64,000 nt of DNA, taken from contig NZ_CP026106.1 in assembly GCF_002902965.1 (NCBI RefSeq), positions 1,550,001 through 1,614,000 of the forward strand. Reading direction: 5' to 3'. The stretch is from Paraburkholderia hospita. Lineage in GTDB: Bacteria > Pseudomonadota > Gammaproteobacteria > Burkholderiales > Burkholderiaceae. A model generated the notes under the pieces. It was not told the origin of the DNA, did not search any database, and saw only the letters and a program-made list of their open reading frames with translations. The position numbers were made by a program, and so were the translations under genes. This document shows positions 1 through 8,552 of the stretch, in pieces. Within the stretch, counting starts at the first letter, position 1; each line of letters opens with the position of its first letter.

Positions 1-690
1 TCCGTTGCCTTCGTTCTCGACGAGCCAGAGCGTGCCCGTATCCGCTGCCGCGAAGTTGACGCCGGACAGGCCGATATCGGCGTCGACGAATGCGCGGCGC
101 AGCGCGCGCCGTCCCGTCTGGATCAGCTCGTCGACGTCTTCCGTATAGCGTGTGTCGGGTATGTTCTGCTCGAACAATTCGGCGATATCGGCCTTTGTCT
201 TGTGGATCGCGGGCATCACGATATGCGAGGGTTTTTCGTGCGCAAGCTGCACGATGTACTCGCCCATATCCGATTCGATGCAGTCGATGCCGCGCGCTTC
301 GAGGTAATGGTTGAGCTCGATCTCCTCGCTCGCCATCGACTTGCCCTTGATCACGCGCTTCGCGTCATGCGATTGCACGATGCCGTGGATGATCGCGTTC
401 GCGTCAGCGGCTGTTTCGGCCCAATGCACGTGGACGCCGCGCGCCGTGAGATTGGCTTCAAGCTGCACGAGCAGATCGGGCAGGCGCGACAGCGCATGAC
501 GCCGCACCGCTTCGCCGAGATCGCGCAGATGCTGCAACTCGTCGTCGTCGGGAAACTGCGTGCGGCGCTTCGTTTGCAGAAAGTCCATCGCGCCGCGAAA
601 GCTGCTGCGCAGTTTCGGGTCGTCGAGCGCGGCGCGGGCGCGCGCCTTGAAATCCTGCGACGGCACGAAGTGCATCGGGGTGGCGTTCAT
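1..690 (-). CDS. lutB: L-lactate utilisation iron-sulfur protein LutB (partial, N-terminal 230 residues)
   Basis: LutB is the ferredoxin-like iron-sulfur subunit of the cytoplasmic LutABC L-lactate oxidation complex. The gene enters from the right and runs off the left edge, so only about half of the usual 470-480 residues are present and the C-terminal cysteine clusters lie outside. Visible family features are the start MNATPMHFVPSQDFKARA, the KGKSMASEEIELN segment and the ADTGTLWLVENEG segment of the LUD domain. Its ATG overlaps the lutC stop as ATGA, so the two are translationally coupled. lutB is the last seen gene of a lutA-lutC-lutB operon read leftwards. The family call is firm; only the missing half is uncertain. 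Confidence 0.9.
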   Translation of the reverse strand, partial: MNATPMHFVPSQDFKARARAALDDPKLRSSFRGAMDFLQTKRRTQFPDDDELQHLRDLGEAVRRHALSRLPDLLVQLEANLTARGVHVHWAETAADANAIIHGIVQSHDAKRVIKGKSMASEEIELNHYLEARGIDCIESDMGEYIVQLAHEKPSHIVMPAIHKTKADIAELFEQNIPDTRYTEDVDELIQTGRRALRRAFVDADIGLSGVNFAAADTGTLWLVENEGNG

Positions 691-1403
691 GCTGCGTCTC
701 CATCCGTAGCGACGGCTGCGTCGGTTTGATGTTCGACGATCACGACCCACAGTTCGCGCGGGCCATGCGCGCCATAGGCGAGCGTCTGCTGGATATCGGA
801 AGTCTTCGACGGTCCGGAGATCATCACGAGATTGGTCGGCATGCCCGCCTGCCAGTGCTCCGCGCGCATCGCGGCGTGCAGGTCCGCGTGCAACGAATGC
901 GCGTAGACGAGCGCGATATGCAGCGGCGGCACGAGCGACATCGTGCGCGGCGAACCCGCGTCGGGCGCGACGATCAACGTGCCCGTCGAGGCGAGACCTG
1001 AGCGCGCGACCGTGAAGCCGGCGTCGACGGTGTCGAACAGTTCGGCTTTCCAGTTTTCGATCGGCTGATCGTAGTTGCTCGTCGCCACGGAAGAGGGCAA
1101 CACATCCTTCAATGCAGCGCCTTCCGCGCGCGATGTGTCGAGCAGCAGGCGCTTCACGTTTGCGTCGAGCAGACGTTGTGCGATCAACGCGGGCCACGTG
1201 CGCTCCGTCGCGCGAAACACTTCGGCATGCGAGGCGGCGAGCGCCGCCTGCATCGATTCGATGAGGGCTTGCGTCGGCAGCGCGACGCGGCGGCTGTCGT
1301 AATGCAGGTCGATCTGTTGGTCGAGGCGTTTCAGGTCGTCGGCTGAAACCTGAGCGGGCGCAGCGGCGCGCAACCGTCCGAGCATGCGTTCGCGTGCGTT
1401 CAT
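687..1403 (-). CDS. lutC: Lactate utilisation protein LutC (LUD domain)
   Basis: LutC is the third subunit of the LutABC L-lactate oxidising complex, a LUD-domain protein of about 220-240 residues; this one is 238. The start MNARERMLGRLRAA is typical of the family and directly overlaps the lutA stop as ATGA. An in-frame extension further upstream lies wholly inside lutA and is rejected. The LUD core is seen in the stretches ARSGLASTGTL and PRTMSLVPPLHI. The gene also overlaps lutB by ATGA at its 3' end, so all three subunits are made from one message. Expected to be induced by L-lactate through the neighbouring LldR-type regulator. Confidence 0.9.
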   Translation of the reverse strand: MNARERMLGRLRAAAPAQVSADDLKRLDQQIDLHYDSRRVALPTQALIESMQAALAASHAEVFRATERTWPALIAQRLLDANVKRLLLDTSRAEGAALKDVLPSSVATSNYDQPIENWKAELFDTVDAGFTVARSGLASTGTLIVAPDAGSPRTMSLVPPLHIALVYAHSLHADLHAAMRAEHWQAGMPTNLVMISGPSKTSDIQQTLAYGAHGPRELWVVIVEHQTDAAVATDGDAA

Positions 1404-2194
1404 GCTTTGCTTCCCTTGTTTTTCGCGTCGGCGCGTTGCGTGCGCCGCCACAGAAAACTCGCGATATGTTCGACTTCGACGGGCGCGCCTTGATGACGTG
1501 CCGCATGTCCGATGTTCAGCAGGCAACCGCAGTCGGCGGAAACGATGCGCTCGCAGCCTGTCGCGCAAGCGGATGCGACCTTGTCTCGCACCATCGCGCC
1601 AGAAATGTCGGGATGCTTCAGCGAAAACGTGCCGCCAAAACCGCAGCATTCCGATTCGCGCTCGTGTTCGATGCGTGTGACGCCCGGCAATGCATCGACG
1701 AGTTCGACGCCATGTACGCGCGTGCCCATTTCGCGCCGCGCCGCGCATGACGTGTGCAGCACGACGCGTTCGTCCGGCTCATCGGTGGAAGCAGGCAATT
1801 CGATGTGCAGCACGCGCAGCAGGAATTCGCTCAGTTCGTACACGCGTTCGCTGAGCGCTTGCGCTTTTTGCGCCATCGCGGGATCGTCGGCAAAGAGCTT
1901 TGGCCAGTGATGGAGCATCATGCCCGCGCACGAACCGGACGGCACGATCACAGGCCAGGGCTTGGAGAAGATCTCGAGTTGGGCGCGCGCGACGTCACGC
2001 GCCTGTTCGGGATTTCCGCTGCTATACGCGGGTTGCCCGCAACAGCTTTGCTCCTGAGGAAAGTGCACGACCAGCCCTTCGCGTTCGAGCAGCTTCACCG
2101 CGTCGAGCCCGGCTTCGGGGACGAACAGATCGACGAGGCAAGTCGCGAACAGATAGACATCGCGTGCGGCCGCCGGATAGTGCCTTTCCTTCAT
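1400..2194 (-). CDS. lutA: L-lactate oxidation iron-sulfur protein LutA
   Basis: LutA is the cysteine-rich (CCG-domain) subunit of LutABC, related to glycolate oxidase GlcF and heterodisulfide reductase HdrB. The protein is 264 residues and carries two CCG motifs: SCCGQPAYSSGN in the first half and ESECCGFGGTFS in the second, followed by the usual KHPDIS. I chose the start MKERHYPAA because GGAG sits 7 bases upstream; a longer in-frame extension has no family match. First gene of the lutA-lutC-lutB operon, with ATGA coupling to lutC. The promoter lies in the 165 bp shared with the divergent lldR and includes a FadR-type operator. Confidence 0.9.
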   Translation of the reverse strand: MKERHYPAAARDVYLFATCLVDLFVPEAGLDAVKLLEREGLVVHFPQEQSCCGQPAYSSGNPEQARDVARAQLEIFSKPWPVIVPSGSCAGMMLHHWPKLFADDPAMAQKAQALSERVYELSEFLLRVLHIELPASTDEPDERVVLHTSCAARREMGTRVHGVELVDALPGVTRIEHERESECCGFGGTFSLKHPDISGAMVRDKVASACATGCERIVSADCGCLLNIGHAARHQGAPVEVEHIASFLWRRTQRADAKNKGSKA

Positions 2195-2315
2195 ATCTCG
2201 CTCCAGAATGCGTCCGTTTGTTCGTCCGCTTTGTGCGCTTTTCGCATTGGATGCGGCTCGCGCGGATCGCTTGAATCGTTGACGCATGATTCCCAAATGT
2301 GCGCGAGAATACAAA

Positions 2316-2328
2316 TTGGTTGGACCAC
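2316..2328. promoter_or_regulatory. FadR-type operator in the lutA/lldR divergent promoter
   Basis: The sequence TTGGTTGGACCAC contains TGGT and ACCA half sites with a 3-base spacer, the pattern known for FadR-subfamily GntR regulators such as LldR and PdhR. It lies 31 bp before the lldR ATG and about 120 bp before lutA, so one site could control both directions. Binding itself is inferred. A matching copy lies just beyond the lldR stop. Confidence 0.7.
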
Positions 2329-2359
2329 TGAAGCACGATCGACGCAGCAGAGGAAGCGT

Positions 2360-3070
2360 ATGGCAACAGGAACGAGAGAGCGGGGCAGGGTAGAGGGCGT
2401 GATGCGCCAGATGGAAACGTCGCTACTGGACGGCACGTGGCCGCCGGGTTCGCGGCTGCCCGCCGAGCGCGCGCTGGCCGAACAATACGACGTGTCGCGC
2501 AACACGGTGCGCGAGGCAATCCAGCGGCTGGCGGCGCGCGGGCTGTTGCAGAGCCGGCGCGGCGCGGGCGTGTTCGCGACGGATCAATTGCGCGCGGGCA
2601 TCGCGTCGCCGTGGGGGCAACTGGTGGCGGATCACCCTGTATTACGCGACGACATCCTCGAATTTCGCCGCGTGCTGGAAGGCGCGACAGCCTACTTCGC
2701 GGCGATGCGCGCGACTCAGGCGGATATCAAGCGCATCCGTTCATTGATGCGTGAGCTGGAACGCTCGCACGCTTGCGACGACCAGGACAGCGAAGCTACT
2801 GCCGATGCGCAGCTACACGACGCCATCGCGCTCGCGTCGCACAACACGATGTTCCTGCATCTGCATACGAGCGTGCTCGGTATGCTGCGCGAGCACATCA
2901 CGATCAGCGGCACGGACGTGCGCCTGCAAGGTCCGGCGGAATCAGGGCAACTGCTGATCCAGCATCGCGCCGTGAGCGACGCAATCTGTTCGCGGCGTCC
3001 GGAAGAAGCCCGCACAGCGATGCACACGCATATCGACTTCGTGCGCAGCATCCGCGAACGGCAGAGCTGA
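2360..3070 (+). CDS. lldR: GntR/FadR-family regulator of lactate utilisation
   Basis: A 236-residue FadR-subfamily GntR repressor. The N-terminal winged helix (about residues 8-75) contains the classic PGSRLPAERALAEQYDVSR and TVREAIQRLAARG segments. The all-helical FCD effector domain follows (about 90-230) with LEFRRVLEG, the D/H-containing LHDAIALASHN and the H in HRAVSDAI, which in this family bind a metal and a carboxylate ligand. ATG 2360 is preceded by AGAGGAAG; a longer in-frame extension is rejected as it crosses lutA. Divergent to lutACB with a TGGT-N3-ACCA operator between them, so L-lactate is the likely effector. The symbol is by analogy with LldR. Confidence 0.85.
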   Translation: MATGTRERGRVEGVMRQMETSLLDGTWPPGSRLPAERALAEQYDVSRNTVREAIQRLAARGLLQSRRGAGVFATDQLRAGIASPWGQLVADHPVLRDDILEFRRVLEGATAYFAAMRATQADIKRIRSLMRELERSHACDDQDSEATADAQLHDAIALASHNTMFLHLHTSVLGMLREHITISGTDVRLQGPAESGQLLIQHRAVSDAICSRRPEEARTAMHTHIDFVRSIRERQS

Positions 3071-3090
3071 GCCGCAGTCAGCGGCTCCGA

Positions 3091-3103
3091 AGTGGTCCAA
3101 CCA
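3091..3103. promoter_or_regulatory. Second copy of the LldR-type operator, downstream of lldR
   Basis: AGTGGTCCAACCA is the exact reverse complement of TGGTTGGACCACT in the lutA/lldR promoter, 13 bases identical. It sits 21 bp after the lldR stop, in the gap before the converging chemoreceptor gene. An auxiliary operator allowing looping over lldR is possible but only inferred. Confidence 0.5.
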
Positions 3104-3121
3104 GATCCACGCGACGAAACA

Positions 3122-4711
3122 TCAGACCACGGCGTCGGAAACCTGGAAGGCGTCAACCGAGGTCTTCAGCCGCCCGGCCTGCTCGGTCAGCGAATGCGCA
3201 GCGGCGGCGGCCTGTTCGACGAGCGCCGCGTTTTCCTGCGTGAGGCTGTCCATCTGCGTGACGGCGAGATTCACCTGATCGATACCCGCGCTCTGTTCGG
3301 CCGCGGCTGCGGCGATTTCCTGCATCACGCCCGTGACGCTCGCAATCGCATCGCGCGCCTGCTGGATCGTCGTGCCCGTGCGTTCGACGAGGCCCGCGCC
3401 GTTGCCGACCCTGTCGACGGCGCGGCTGATCAGTTGCCGCACTTCCTTGGCGGCGCCCGCGCTGCGATGCGCGAGCGTGCGCACTTCGCCCGCGACGACG
3501 GCGAAGCCGCGACCCTGTTCGCCCGCGCGTGCCGCTTCGACAGCGGCATTCAACGCGAGGATATTGGTCTGGAACGCGATGCTCTCGATTACCTCGATCA
3601 CTTCGACCATCTTTTGCGATTCCGTCGAGATATCGCGCATCGTCGTGACCGCCTCGCCGACCATCACGCTGCCCTGGTTCGCGATCTGCGCGGCGCTTTC
3701 GGCCAGCTCGCTCGCGGTGCGCGCATTCTCGGCCGTTTGCCGCACCATCGACGTCATCTGTTCCATGCTCGCCGCCGTCTCCTGCAATGAAGCGGCCTGA
3801 TTCTCGGTGCGAGACGACAGGTCCGCGTTGCCGCTCGCGATTTCTCCCGCGCCCGTCGCGACGTGATCGGCGGCGTGTTTGATGGCGCGGATGGTGTCCG
3901 TCAGCGTGTCGCGCATGCGGCGCATTTCGCGCAGCAGGCTGTGATCGTCGTCGGTGCGTGTGTCGATCGACACAGTGAGATCGCCGACGGCAATCGCGTT
4001 CGCAACATCCGCCGCGTAGCCGGGATCGCCGCCTATCGTGCGCTGGATGCTGCGGTTGGTCAGCGCGACGAGCGTGGCCAGCAGCAACGCAATGCCCGCG
4101 AACACGCCACCGATCAGATACAGCGAGCGCATGAACGCAGCGTCGATATCGTCGACATACGCGCCCGTCGCGATGATCCAGTCCCACGGCGCGTAGCGCA
4201 CCACGTAGCCGATCTTGTCGACGGCTTCAGCGGGCCCCGATGCCGGCCCCGCTGCGGACGCCGGGCGCGAATGCGGAAACACGTAATCGACGAAGCCGCC
4301 ATCGGGCGACTGCGCGACCTTCGCGAAAGCAGCATAGTGATGGCGGCCGTCCGCGTCGGCGGTGCCGGCGAGATCCTTGCCGTTCGTCGCGGGCTTGATC
4401 GGATGCATGATCATGCGCGGCGTCGAATCGATCACGAGGAAGTAGCCGTCCTCGCCGTAGCGGATCTCGCGCAACCGGGCGAGCGCCTCCGTGCGCGCGT
4501 CCGCTTCGCGCAGCTTGCCGCTCTGCGCGAGCTTCGCGTATTCCTCGACCAGCGACAGCCCGACATGGGCGACGTTCACGAGGTCGTTCTTGCGTTCCTC
4601 GATGCGGGTTTCGCGCGACAGATACGCCGCCGACACCGACACCAGCAGTAACGCGATCAGGCTAATAACGAGCGGCAACCACAGCTTCTGGGTAAAACTC
4701 AGCTTCAGCAT
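3122..4711 (-). CDS. Methyl-accepting chemotaxis protein with single Cache sensor
   Basis: A 529-residue inner-membrane chemoreceptor. It begins with a membrane helix (about residues 10-31), then a periplasmic single-Cache domain with the hallmarks YGEDGYFLVIDS, MIMHPIKP, GFVDYVFP and DWIIATGAYVDDID, then a second membrane helix (about 195-217), a HAMP region and a long signalling coil. The CheA/CheW-binding hairpin tip includes VIESIAFQTNILALNAAVEA and the AVVAGEVRTLAHRS segment. The ligand is unknown; sCache_2 domains often bind short carboxylates, and the lactate genes next door make an organic acid attractive but unproven. An extended hairpin lies in its 5' leader. Confidence 0.9.
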   Translation of the reverse strand: MLKLSFTQKLWLPLVISLIALLLVSVSAAYLSRETRIEERKNDLVNVAHVGLSLVEEYAKLAQSGKLREADARTEALARLREIRYGEDGYFLVIDSTPRMIMHPIKPATNGKDLAGTADADGRHHYAAFAKVAQSPDGGFVDYVFPHSRPASAAGPASGPAEAVDKIGYVVRYAPWDWIIATGAYVDDIDAAFMRSLYLIGGVFAGIALLLATLVALTNRSIQRTIGGDPGYAADVANAIAVGDLTVSIDTRTDDDHSLLREMRRMRDTLTDTIRAIKHAADHVATGAGEIASGNADLSSRTENQAASLQETAASMEQMTSMVRQTAENARTASELAESAAQIANQGSVMVGEAVTTMRDISTESQKMVEVIEVIESIAFQTNILALNAAVEAARAGEQGRGFAVVAGEVRTLAHRSAGAAKEVRQLISRAVDRVGNGAGLVERTGTTIQQARDAIASVTGVMQEIAAAAAEQSAGIDQVNLAVTQMDSLTQENAALVEQAAAAAHSLTEQAGRLKTSVDAFQVSDAVV

Positions 4712-4732
4712 CCGGACGCCTCGCTACGTGGG

Positions 4733-4797
4733 CGATATATTGAAATGTGGACGTGCCGCGCTGCAATGCGGCACGCATGTCTCCACCTGATATATCG
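4733..4797. repeat. Nested inverted repeat upstream of the chemoreceptor gene
   Basis: Three stems nest symmetrically: CGATATAT (4733-4740) with ATATATCG (4790-4797); GTGGA (4747-4751) with TCCAC (4782-4786); CGTGCCGC (4752-4759) with GCGGCACG (4768-4775), closing an 8-base loop. No T-run follows on either strand. It could be a leader RNA structure of the chemoreceptor mRNA or a protein-binding dyad. Confidence 0.6.
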
Positions 4798-4859
4798 ACC
4801 AATGTGGCGTGGGCTTGCGTACAGGGAAACCCTGTCATGGATTGTGCGGAGAACGAATC

Positions 4860-5783
4860 TCAGCGCGCGTCGAAGCGTGCCGCGAGCCGCCGTTCGCGGA
4901 ATGCGTCAACGATGAAGTCGATGAACACGCGTGTCTTGGCGGGCAGCAGCTTGCGGTTCGGATAGTAGATTGTGATCGGGCTGACTTCCGCGTACCAGCC
5001 GGGCAAGAGCCGCATCAGCCGGCCGTTTTCGAGCCATGGCGCGGCGTGCGGCGTCGGCAGGAACGCGACGCCGAGACCGGCCAGCGCCGCGTGCGCCATC
5101 GCTTCGGGATCGTCGAAGATCATCCGCGTCTTGCATTCGGCGAGTGCTTCTTCGCCGACCTGATTGCGCATCGTCCACGCGCGCAGGCGGCCCGTGCTGC
5201 TGGAGCGGCGCGCGATGCCGTCCAGTTCCGCGAGATCGGACGGATGCGCGGGCAGCGGCCGGCCCGCCATATAAGCCGGCGACGCCGCGACGATCACGCA
5301 GGGCCGCGCCAGATCGCGCGCGACCACGCCTTGCGTCAGCTCGATCCCGCCGCCGATCGCCGCGTCGAAGCCGCCCGCGATCAGGTCGACGGCGCGGTTG
5401 TCGAAGTGCCAGTCGGGCACGATGTCGGGATAGCGTTCGAGAAAGCTGCCGAGCAACGGCACCAGATACTCGCGCCCGAACGCGACGGCCATGCTGACCT
5501 TCAGCACGCCCGACGGCTTGCCGTCATGCTGCGCGGCGCGCGCAAACGCGTCCTGCAGGCTGGCGAACGGGACGCCCGCGTCGGCCCAGAGCTGTTCGCC
5601 GCCTGGCGTCATGGTGAGCTTGCGCGTGCTGCGATGAAAGAGCCGCACGCCCAGATGCGTTTCGAGCCGCGCGACGTTCTTGCTGACGGCGGCAGGCGTG
5701 AGGCCGAGGCGCCGCGCCGCCGCCGAAAAGCTGCCCGTTTCGGCGGACTGTATGAACGATTCGATGAGGTTCAGCGCTTCCAT
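4860..5783 (-). CDS. LysR-family transcriptional regulator
   Basis: A 307-residue LysR regulator. The N-terminal winged helix (about residues 1-60) reads SFSAAARRLGLTPAAVSKNV followed by HLGVRLFHRSTRKLTMTPGG; the remainder is the periplasmic-binding-protein-like effector domain, ending in the usual TRVFIDFIVDAF. The subgroup resembles CrgA/DmlR-type regulators. It is divergent from the SDR gene at 5924 with 140 bp between, the standard arrangement in which a LysR protein controls its neighbour. The effector cannot be read from the sequence. Confidence 0.88.
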   Translation of the reverse strand: MEALNLIESFIQSAETGSFSAAARRLGLTPAAVSKNVARLETHLGVRLFHRSTRKLTMTPGGEQLWADAGVPFASLQDAFARAAQHDGKPSGVLKVSMAVAFGREYLVPLLGSFLERYPDIVPDWHFDNRAVDLIAGGFDAAIGGGIELTQGVVARDLARPCVIVAASPAYMAGRPLPAHPSDLAELDGIARRSSSTGRLRAWTMRNQVGEEALAECKTRMIFDDPEAMAHAALAGLGVAFLPTPHAAPWLENGRLMRLLPGWYAEVSPITIYYPNRKLLPAKTRVFIDFIVDAFRERRLAARFDAR

Positions 5784-5923
5784 GTGGTGTCCGTCGTGCT
5801 CCGGGCGGTTTCCTGAATCTTATATCTGTGGTTGAAACTGTTAGTCGTGATTCGATACTACCGGCAATGTAATCCGCTCGCCATACTGGCCTCACCTGAT
5901 CAACAAACCCACTGGAGCACAAC

Positions 5924-6667
5924 ATGAACTCGAATCTGCAAGGCAAGGTAGCTTTCGTCACGGGCGGCGCGCGCGGCATCGGAGCGGCGGTTGTGCGCCG
6001 GCTCGCCAGCGAAGGCGCGACGGTCGCTTTCACGTATCACAGCTCGGCTGCGGGCGCGAACGACCTCGTCGCGAGCGTCGAGAAGGTGGGCGGCCGTGCC
6101 GTCGCCGTGAAGGCGGACGTCGCGGATGCGGCAGCGCTGACCAACGCAATCAACGAGACGGCGCGCCAGCTCGGCAAGATCGACATTCTCGTGAACAACG
6201 CCGGCGTGCTGCGCCTGGGTACGCTCGACGTCTTCTCGCTCGAAGACTTCGACGCGACCGTGCAAGTCAACGTGCGTGCCGTGTTCGTGGCGTCGAAGGC
6301 CGTGCTTGCGCATATGGGCAAGGGCGGACGGATCATCAACATCGGCAGCACGAATGCCGATCGCATGCCGTTCGCGGGCGGCGCTGTCTATGCGATGAGC
6401 AAGTCGGCACTGCAAGGGTTCGTGCAAGGTCTCGCACGCGATCTGGGTCCGAAGGGCATCACGGTCAACAACGTGCAGCCCGGTCCCGTCAATACCGACA
6501 TGAACCCGGAGGCAGGTGAATTCGCGGCGTCGCTGCATGGCCTGATGGCGATCCCGCGTCACGCGGCGGCCGACGAAATTGCCGGCATGGTCGCGTATGT
6601 CGCTAGCCCGGAAGCAGGCTTCGTGACGGGCGCGAACCTGATGATCGATGGCGGCTTCAGCGCTTAA
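5924..6667 (+). CDS. Short-chain dehydrogenase/reductase (FabG-like)
   Basis: A 247-residue classical SDR that should use NAD(P)H to reduce or oxidise a carbonyl/alcohol. The Rossmann glycine motif is TGGARGIG (about residues 13-20), NNAG lies near 89, the catalytic Ser is in NIGSTNAD and the catalytic Tyr/Lys in YAMSKSALQG. The C-terminal GANLMIDGGFSA is typical of the FabG subgroup. A strong ribosome site (TGGAGC) precedes the ATG. It is divergent from a LysR regulator and probably its target. The substrate is unknown; as a stand-alone SDR it is unlikely to be the fatty-acid FabG itself. Confidence 0.85.
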   Translation: MNSNLQGKVAFVTGGARGIGAAVVRRLASEGATVAFTYHSSAAGANDLVASVEKVGGRAVAVKADVADAAALTNAINETARQLGKIDILVNNAGVLRLGTLDVFSLEDFDATVQVNVRAVFVASKAVLAHMGKGGRIINIGSTNADRMPFAGGAVYAMSKSALQGFVQGLARDLGPKGITVNNVQPGPVNTDMNPEAGEFAASLHGLMAIPRHAAADEIAGMVAYVASPEAGFVTGANLMIDGGFSA

Positions 6668-6839
6668 GGGCTGCGCTTTATGAACAGGTTCATCGCGATG
6701 CTTGCAGGCAGGCATTGCGAGAACCTGTCAAAAAGCTGTCAAAGCTTCGACAAATAAACGTCAAGCAGCTGTCACGTAACGTTTCTGCCGTTTGCTCATG
6801 TCAGAATGGCGCTTTCGCGGAACCCACGTCGAAACGCAC

Positions 6840-7883
6840 ATGACCTTGAACCTGGCGCCCGCCACCTATGGGGCCGACCGCTCCGGCCTCGTCTGCGGAT
6901 TCCGTTTTTCACCCGACAAGCCCGGCCTGGCCGTCGATACCGACACAGCGGCCGAGTGGCTCGCTGAATGTCAACACGACGTGAAAGCGTCAGGCGCCCA
7001 TCCGGGCGAGTTCCTCTGGCTGCATTTCAATCTCGCGCATGTATCGAGCGAGCGCTGGATGCGTACGCATCTCGATCTGCCCGACACCTTCTTCGAAGCC
7101 CTGCGCGAAGGCTCGCATTCGACGCGTATCGAGCACCAGCACGGCGCGCTGCTGGCCGTCGTCAACGACGTGATGTACGACTTCGAGCAGACGCCTTCTG
7201 AAATCGCGACGCTGTGGGTCTACACGCACAAGCGGATCATGGTGACTGCGCGCCTGAAGCAGCTACGCTCGGTCGACCGGCTGCGCGCGTCGGTGCGCAA
7301 CGGCGAGAGCTTCGATACGGCGGCCGAGCTGTTGATCCATCTGCTGCGCGACCAGGCCGATCTGATGGTGGAGATCGTGCGCAGAACCAGCATCGAAGTG
7401 GACCGCATCGAAGATCACTTCCTGTCGCAGCGCGCGAGGCAAAGCCGGCGCGACCTCGGCGCGATGCGGCGCGTGCTCGTGCGTCTGCAAAGGTTGCTCG
7501 CGCCGGAGCCCGGCTCGATCTTCCGTCTGCTGGTGCGGCCGCCCGCGTGGCTGTCGCCGGTCGATGTGCAAAGCCTGCGCGATTCGACGGAAGAGTTCTC
7601 GCTGGTGCTTGGCGACCTGTCAGGCCTCGCGGAGCGCATCAAGCTGCTGCAGGAAGAGATCGCCGCGCGCCTGAACGAGCAGACCAACCGCACGCTGTTC
7701 ACGCTGACCATCGTGACGGTGCTCGCGCTGCCTATCAACATCATCGCCGGTCTGTTCGGGATGAACGTGGGCGGCGTGCCCCTCGCGGAAAACAAGCACG
7801 GTTTCTGGGTGATGGTGCTGCTGGTCGTGAGCTTTACCGTGCTGGCCGGCTGGTGGGCGTTGCGCCGGCGTCCGTCGGCGTGA
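6840..7883 (+). CDS. CorA/ZntB-family metal ion transporter
   Basis: An inner-membrane divalent-cation transporter of the 2-TM GMN superfamily, 347 residues from the chosen start MTLNLAPATYGADRSG. A large cytoplasmic alpha/beta-helical domain is followed by TM1 (about residues 285-305), the signature GMNVGGVPL and TM2 (about 320-342). The GMN-V-GG loop and the YGADRSGLVCGF start resemble ZntB more than CorA, suggesting Zn2+ transport, but the ion cannot be proved from sequence. Starts at 6792 (TTG) or 6798 (ATG) are possible; none has a strong ribosome site. The upstream 60 bp contains several TGTCA/CGTCA repeats. Confidence 0.85.
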   Translation: MTLNLAPATYGADRSGLVCGFRFSPDKPGLAVDTDTAAEWLAECQHDVKASGAHPGEFLWLHFNLAHVSSERWMRTHLDLPDTFFEALREGSHSTRIEHQHGALLAVVNDVMYDFEQTPSEIATLWVYTHKRIMVTARLKQLRSVDRLRASVRNGESFDTAAELLIHLLRDQADLMVEIVRRTSIEVDRIEDHFLSQRARQSRRDLGAMRRVLVRLQRLLAPEPGSIFRLLVRPPAWLSPVDVQSLRDSTEEFSLVLGDLSGLAERIKLLQEEIAARLNEQTNRTLFTLTIVTVLALPINIIAGLFGMNVGGVPLAENKHGFWVMVLLVVSFTVLAGWWALRRRPSA

Positions 7884-8043
7884 TGGGCGCGATGAGGGGC
7901 GGGGTGACGAGGGCGCCGCGTTTGAAACGCGTCCCTTCGACACGGGAACTACAAATGTCGAGCGTAAAATCCACGGACCGTTGAACTGGCAGCATGTGGC
8001 ATCACGCAACATTGCACTGAACATCCGTTTCAGGAGGCCTCAC

Positions 8044-8352
8044 ATGGCAAAGCTCATCGCGCTCTACAAGACCCCCGCCGACCGCAACGCATTCGACGCC
8101 CATTACTTCGACAAACATGTGCCGCTCGCGAAGTCGATCCCCGGCCTGCGCCGCTACGAAGTGAGTGTCGGCCCGGTGGCGAGCGCGAAGGGCGAATCGC
8201 CTTATGCGCTGGCGGCCATCCTCAGCTTCGACAGCTTCGACTCGCTGCAGCAGGCGATGGGCACGCCCGAAGCCGCCGCCACGACCGCCGATCTGCAGAA
8301 CTTCGCGCAGGCGGGTGTCGAGCTGCTCGTGTTCGACTCGAAAGACGTCTGA
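8044..8352 (+). CDS. EthD-family small protein
   Basis: A 102-residue single-domain protein of the EthD / dimeric alpha-beta barrel family. Family marks are the start MAKLIALYKTPADRNAFDAH, the HVPLAKSIPGLRRYE segment and the acidic C-terminus. A perfect AGGAGG lies 7 bases before the ATG. Members are small oligomeric barrel proteins, some needed for ether degradation and many of unknown function. Nothing around it indicates a substrate; it stands alone between the ZntB-like gene and the sugar-acid cluster. Confidence 0.82.
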   Translation: MAKLIALYKTPADRNAFDAHYFDKHVPLAKSIPGLRRYEVSVGPVASAKGESPYALAAILSFDSFDSLQQAMGTPEAAATTADLQNFAQAGVELLVFDSKDV

Positions 8353-8437
8353 CGCGGGCAGGGCGTTCCCTGCGCGGGTCCTTTCCGGTCTGATTTTCCT
8401 TCGCCTCTCCGTACTATCCCTAGCGGACGGAGCGCAA

Positions 8438-8451
8438 TGATAACGCTACCA
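8438..8451. promoter_or_regulatory. LacI-type operator, distal copy
   Basis: TGATAACGCTACCA, an imperfect dyad centred on CG as in LacI/GalR-family operators. It is near-identical (TGATARCGYTACCA) and in the same orientation as a second copy 90 bp downstream next to the dehydratase ribosome site. The likely binder is the LacI protein encoded at the end of the same cluster; this is inference. Confidence 0.65.
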
Positions 8452-8527
8452 TCCGTTATCCCATCATCGTTTCGCCGTCGCGAACGACTACCCGTCATGT
8501 CCCGCCGCGCGCGCTTGCGGCTGGAAA

Positions 8528-8541
8528 TGATAGCGTTACCA
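8528..8541. promoter_or_regulatory. LacI-type operator, proximal copy, abutting the ribosome site
   Basis: TGATAGCGTTACCA lies directly against the AAGGAG ribosome site of the dehydratase gene. A repressor bound here and at 8438-8451, 90 bp apart centre to centre, could form a loop over the promoter. Confidence 0.68.
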
Positions 8542-8552
8542 AGGAGACTGAT

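Noticed and set aside
6681..6727. Terminator after the SDR gene at 5924
   Set aside because: GAACAGGTTC and GAACCTGT give a weak long-range pairing, but there is no compact GC stem and no T-run.
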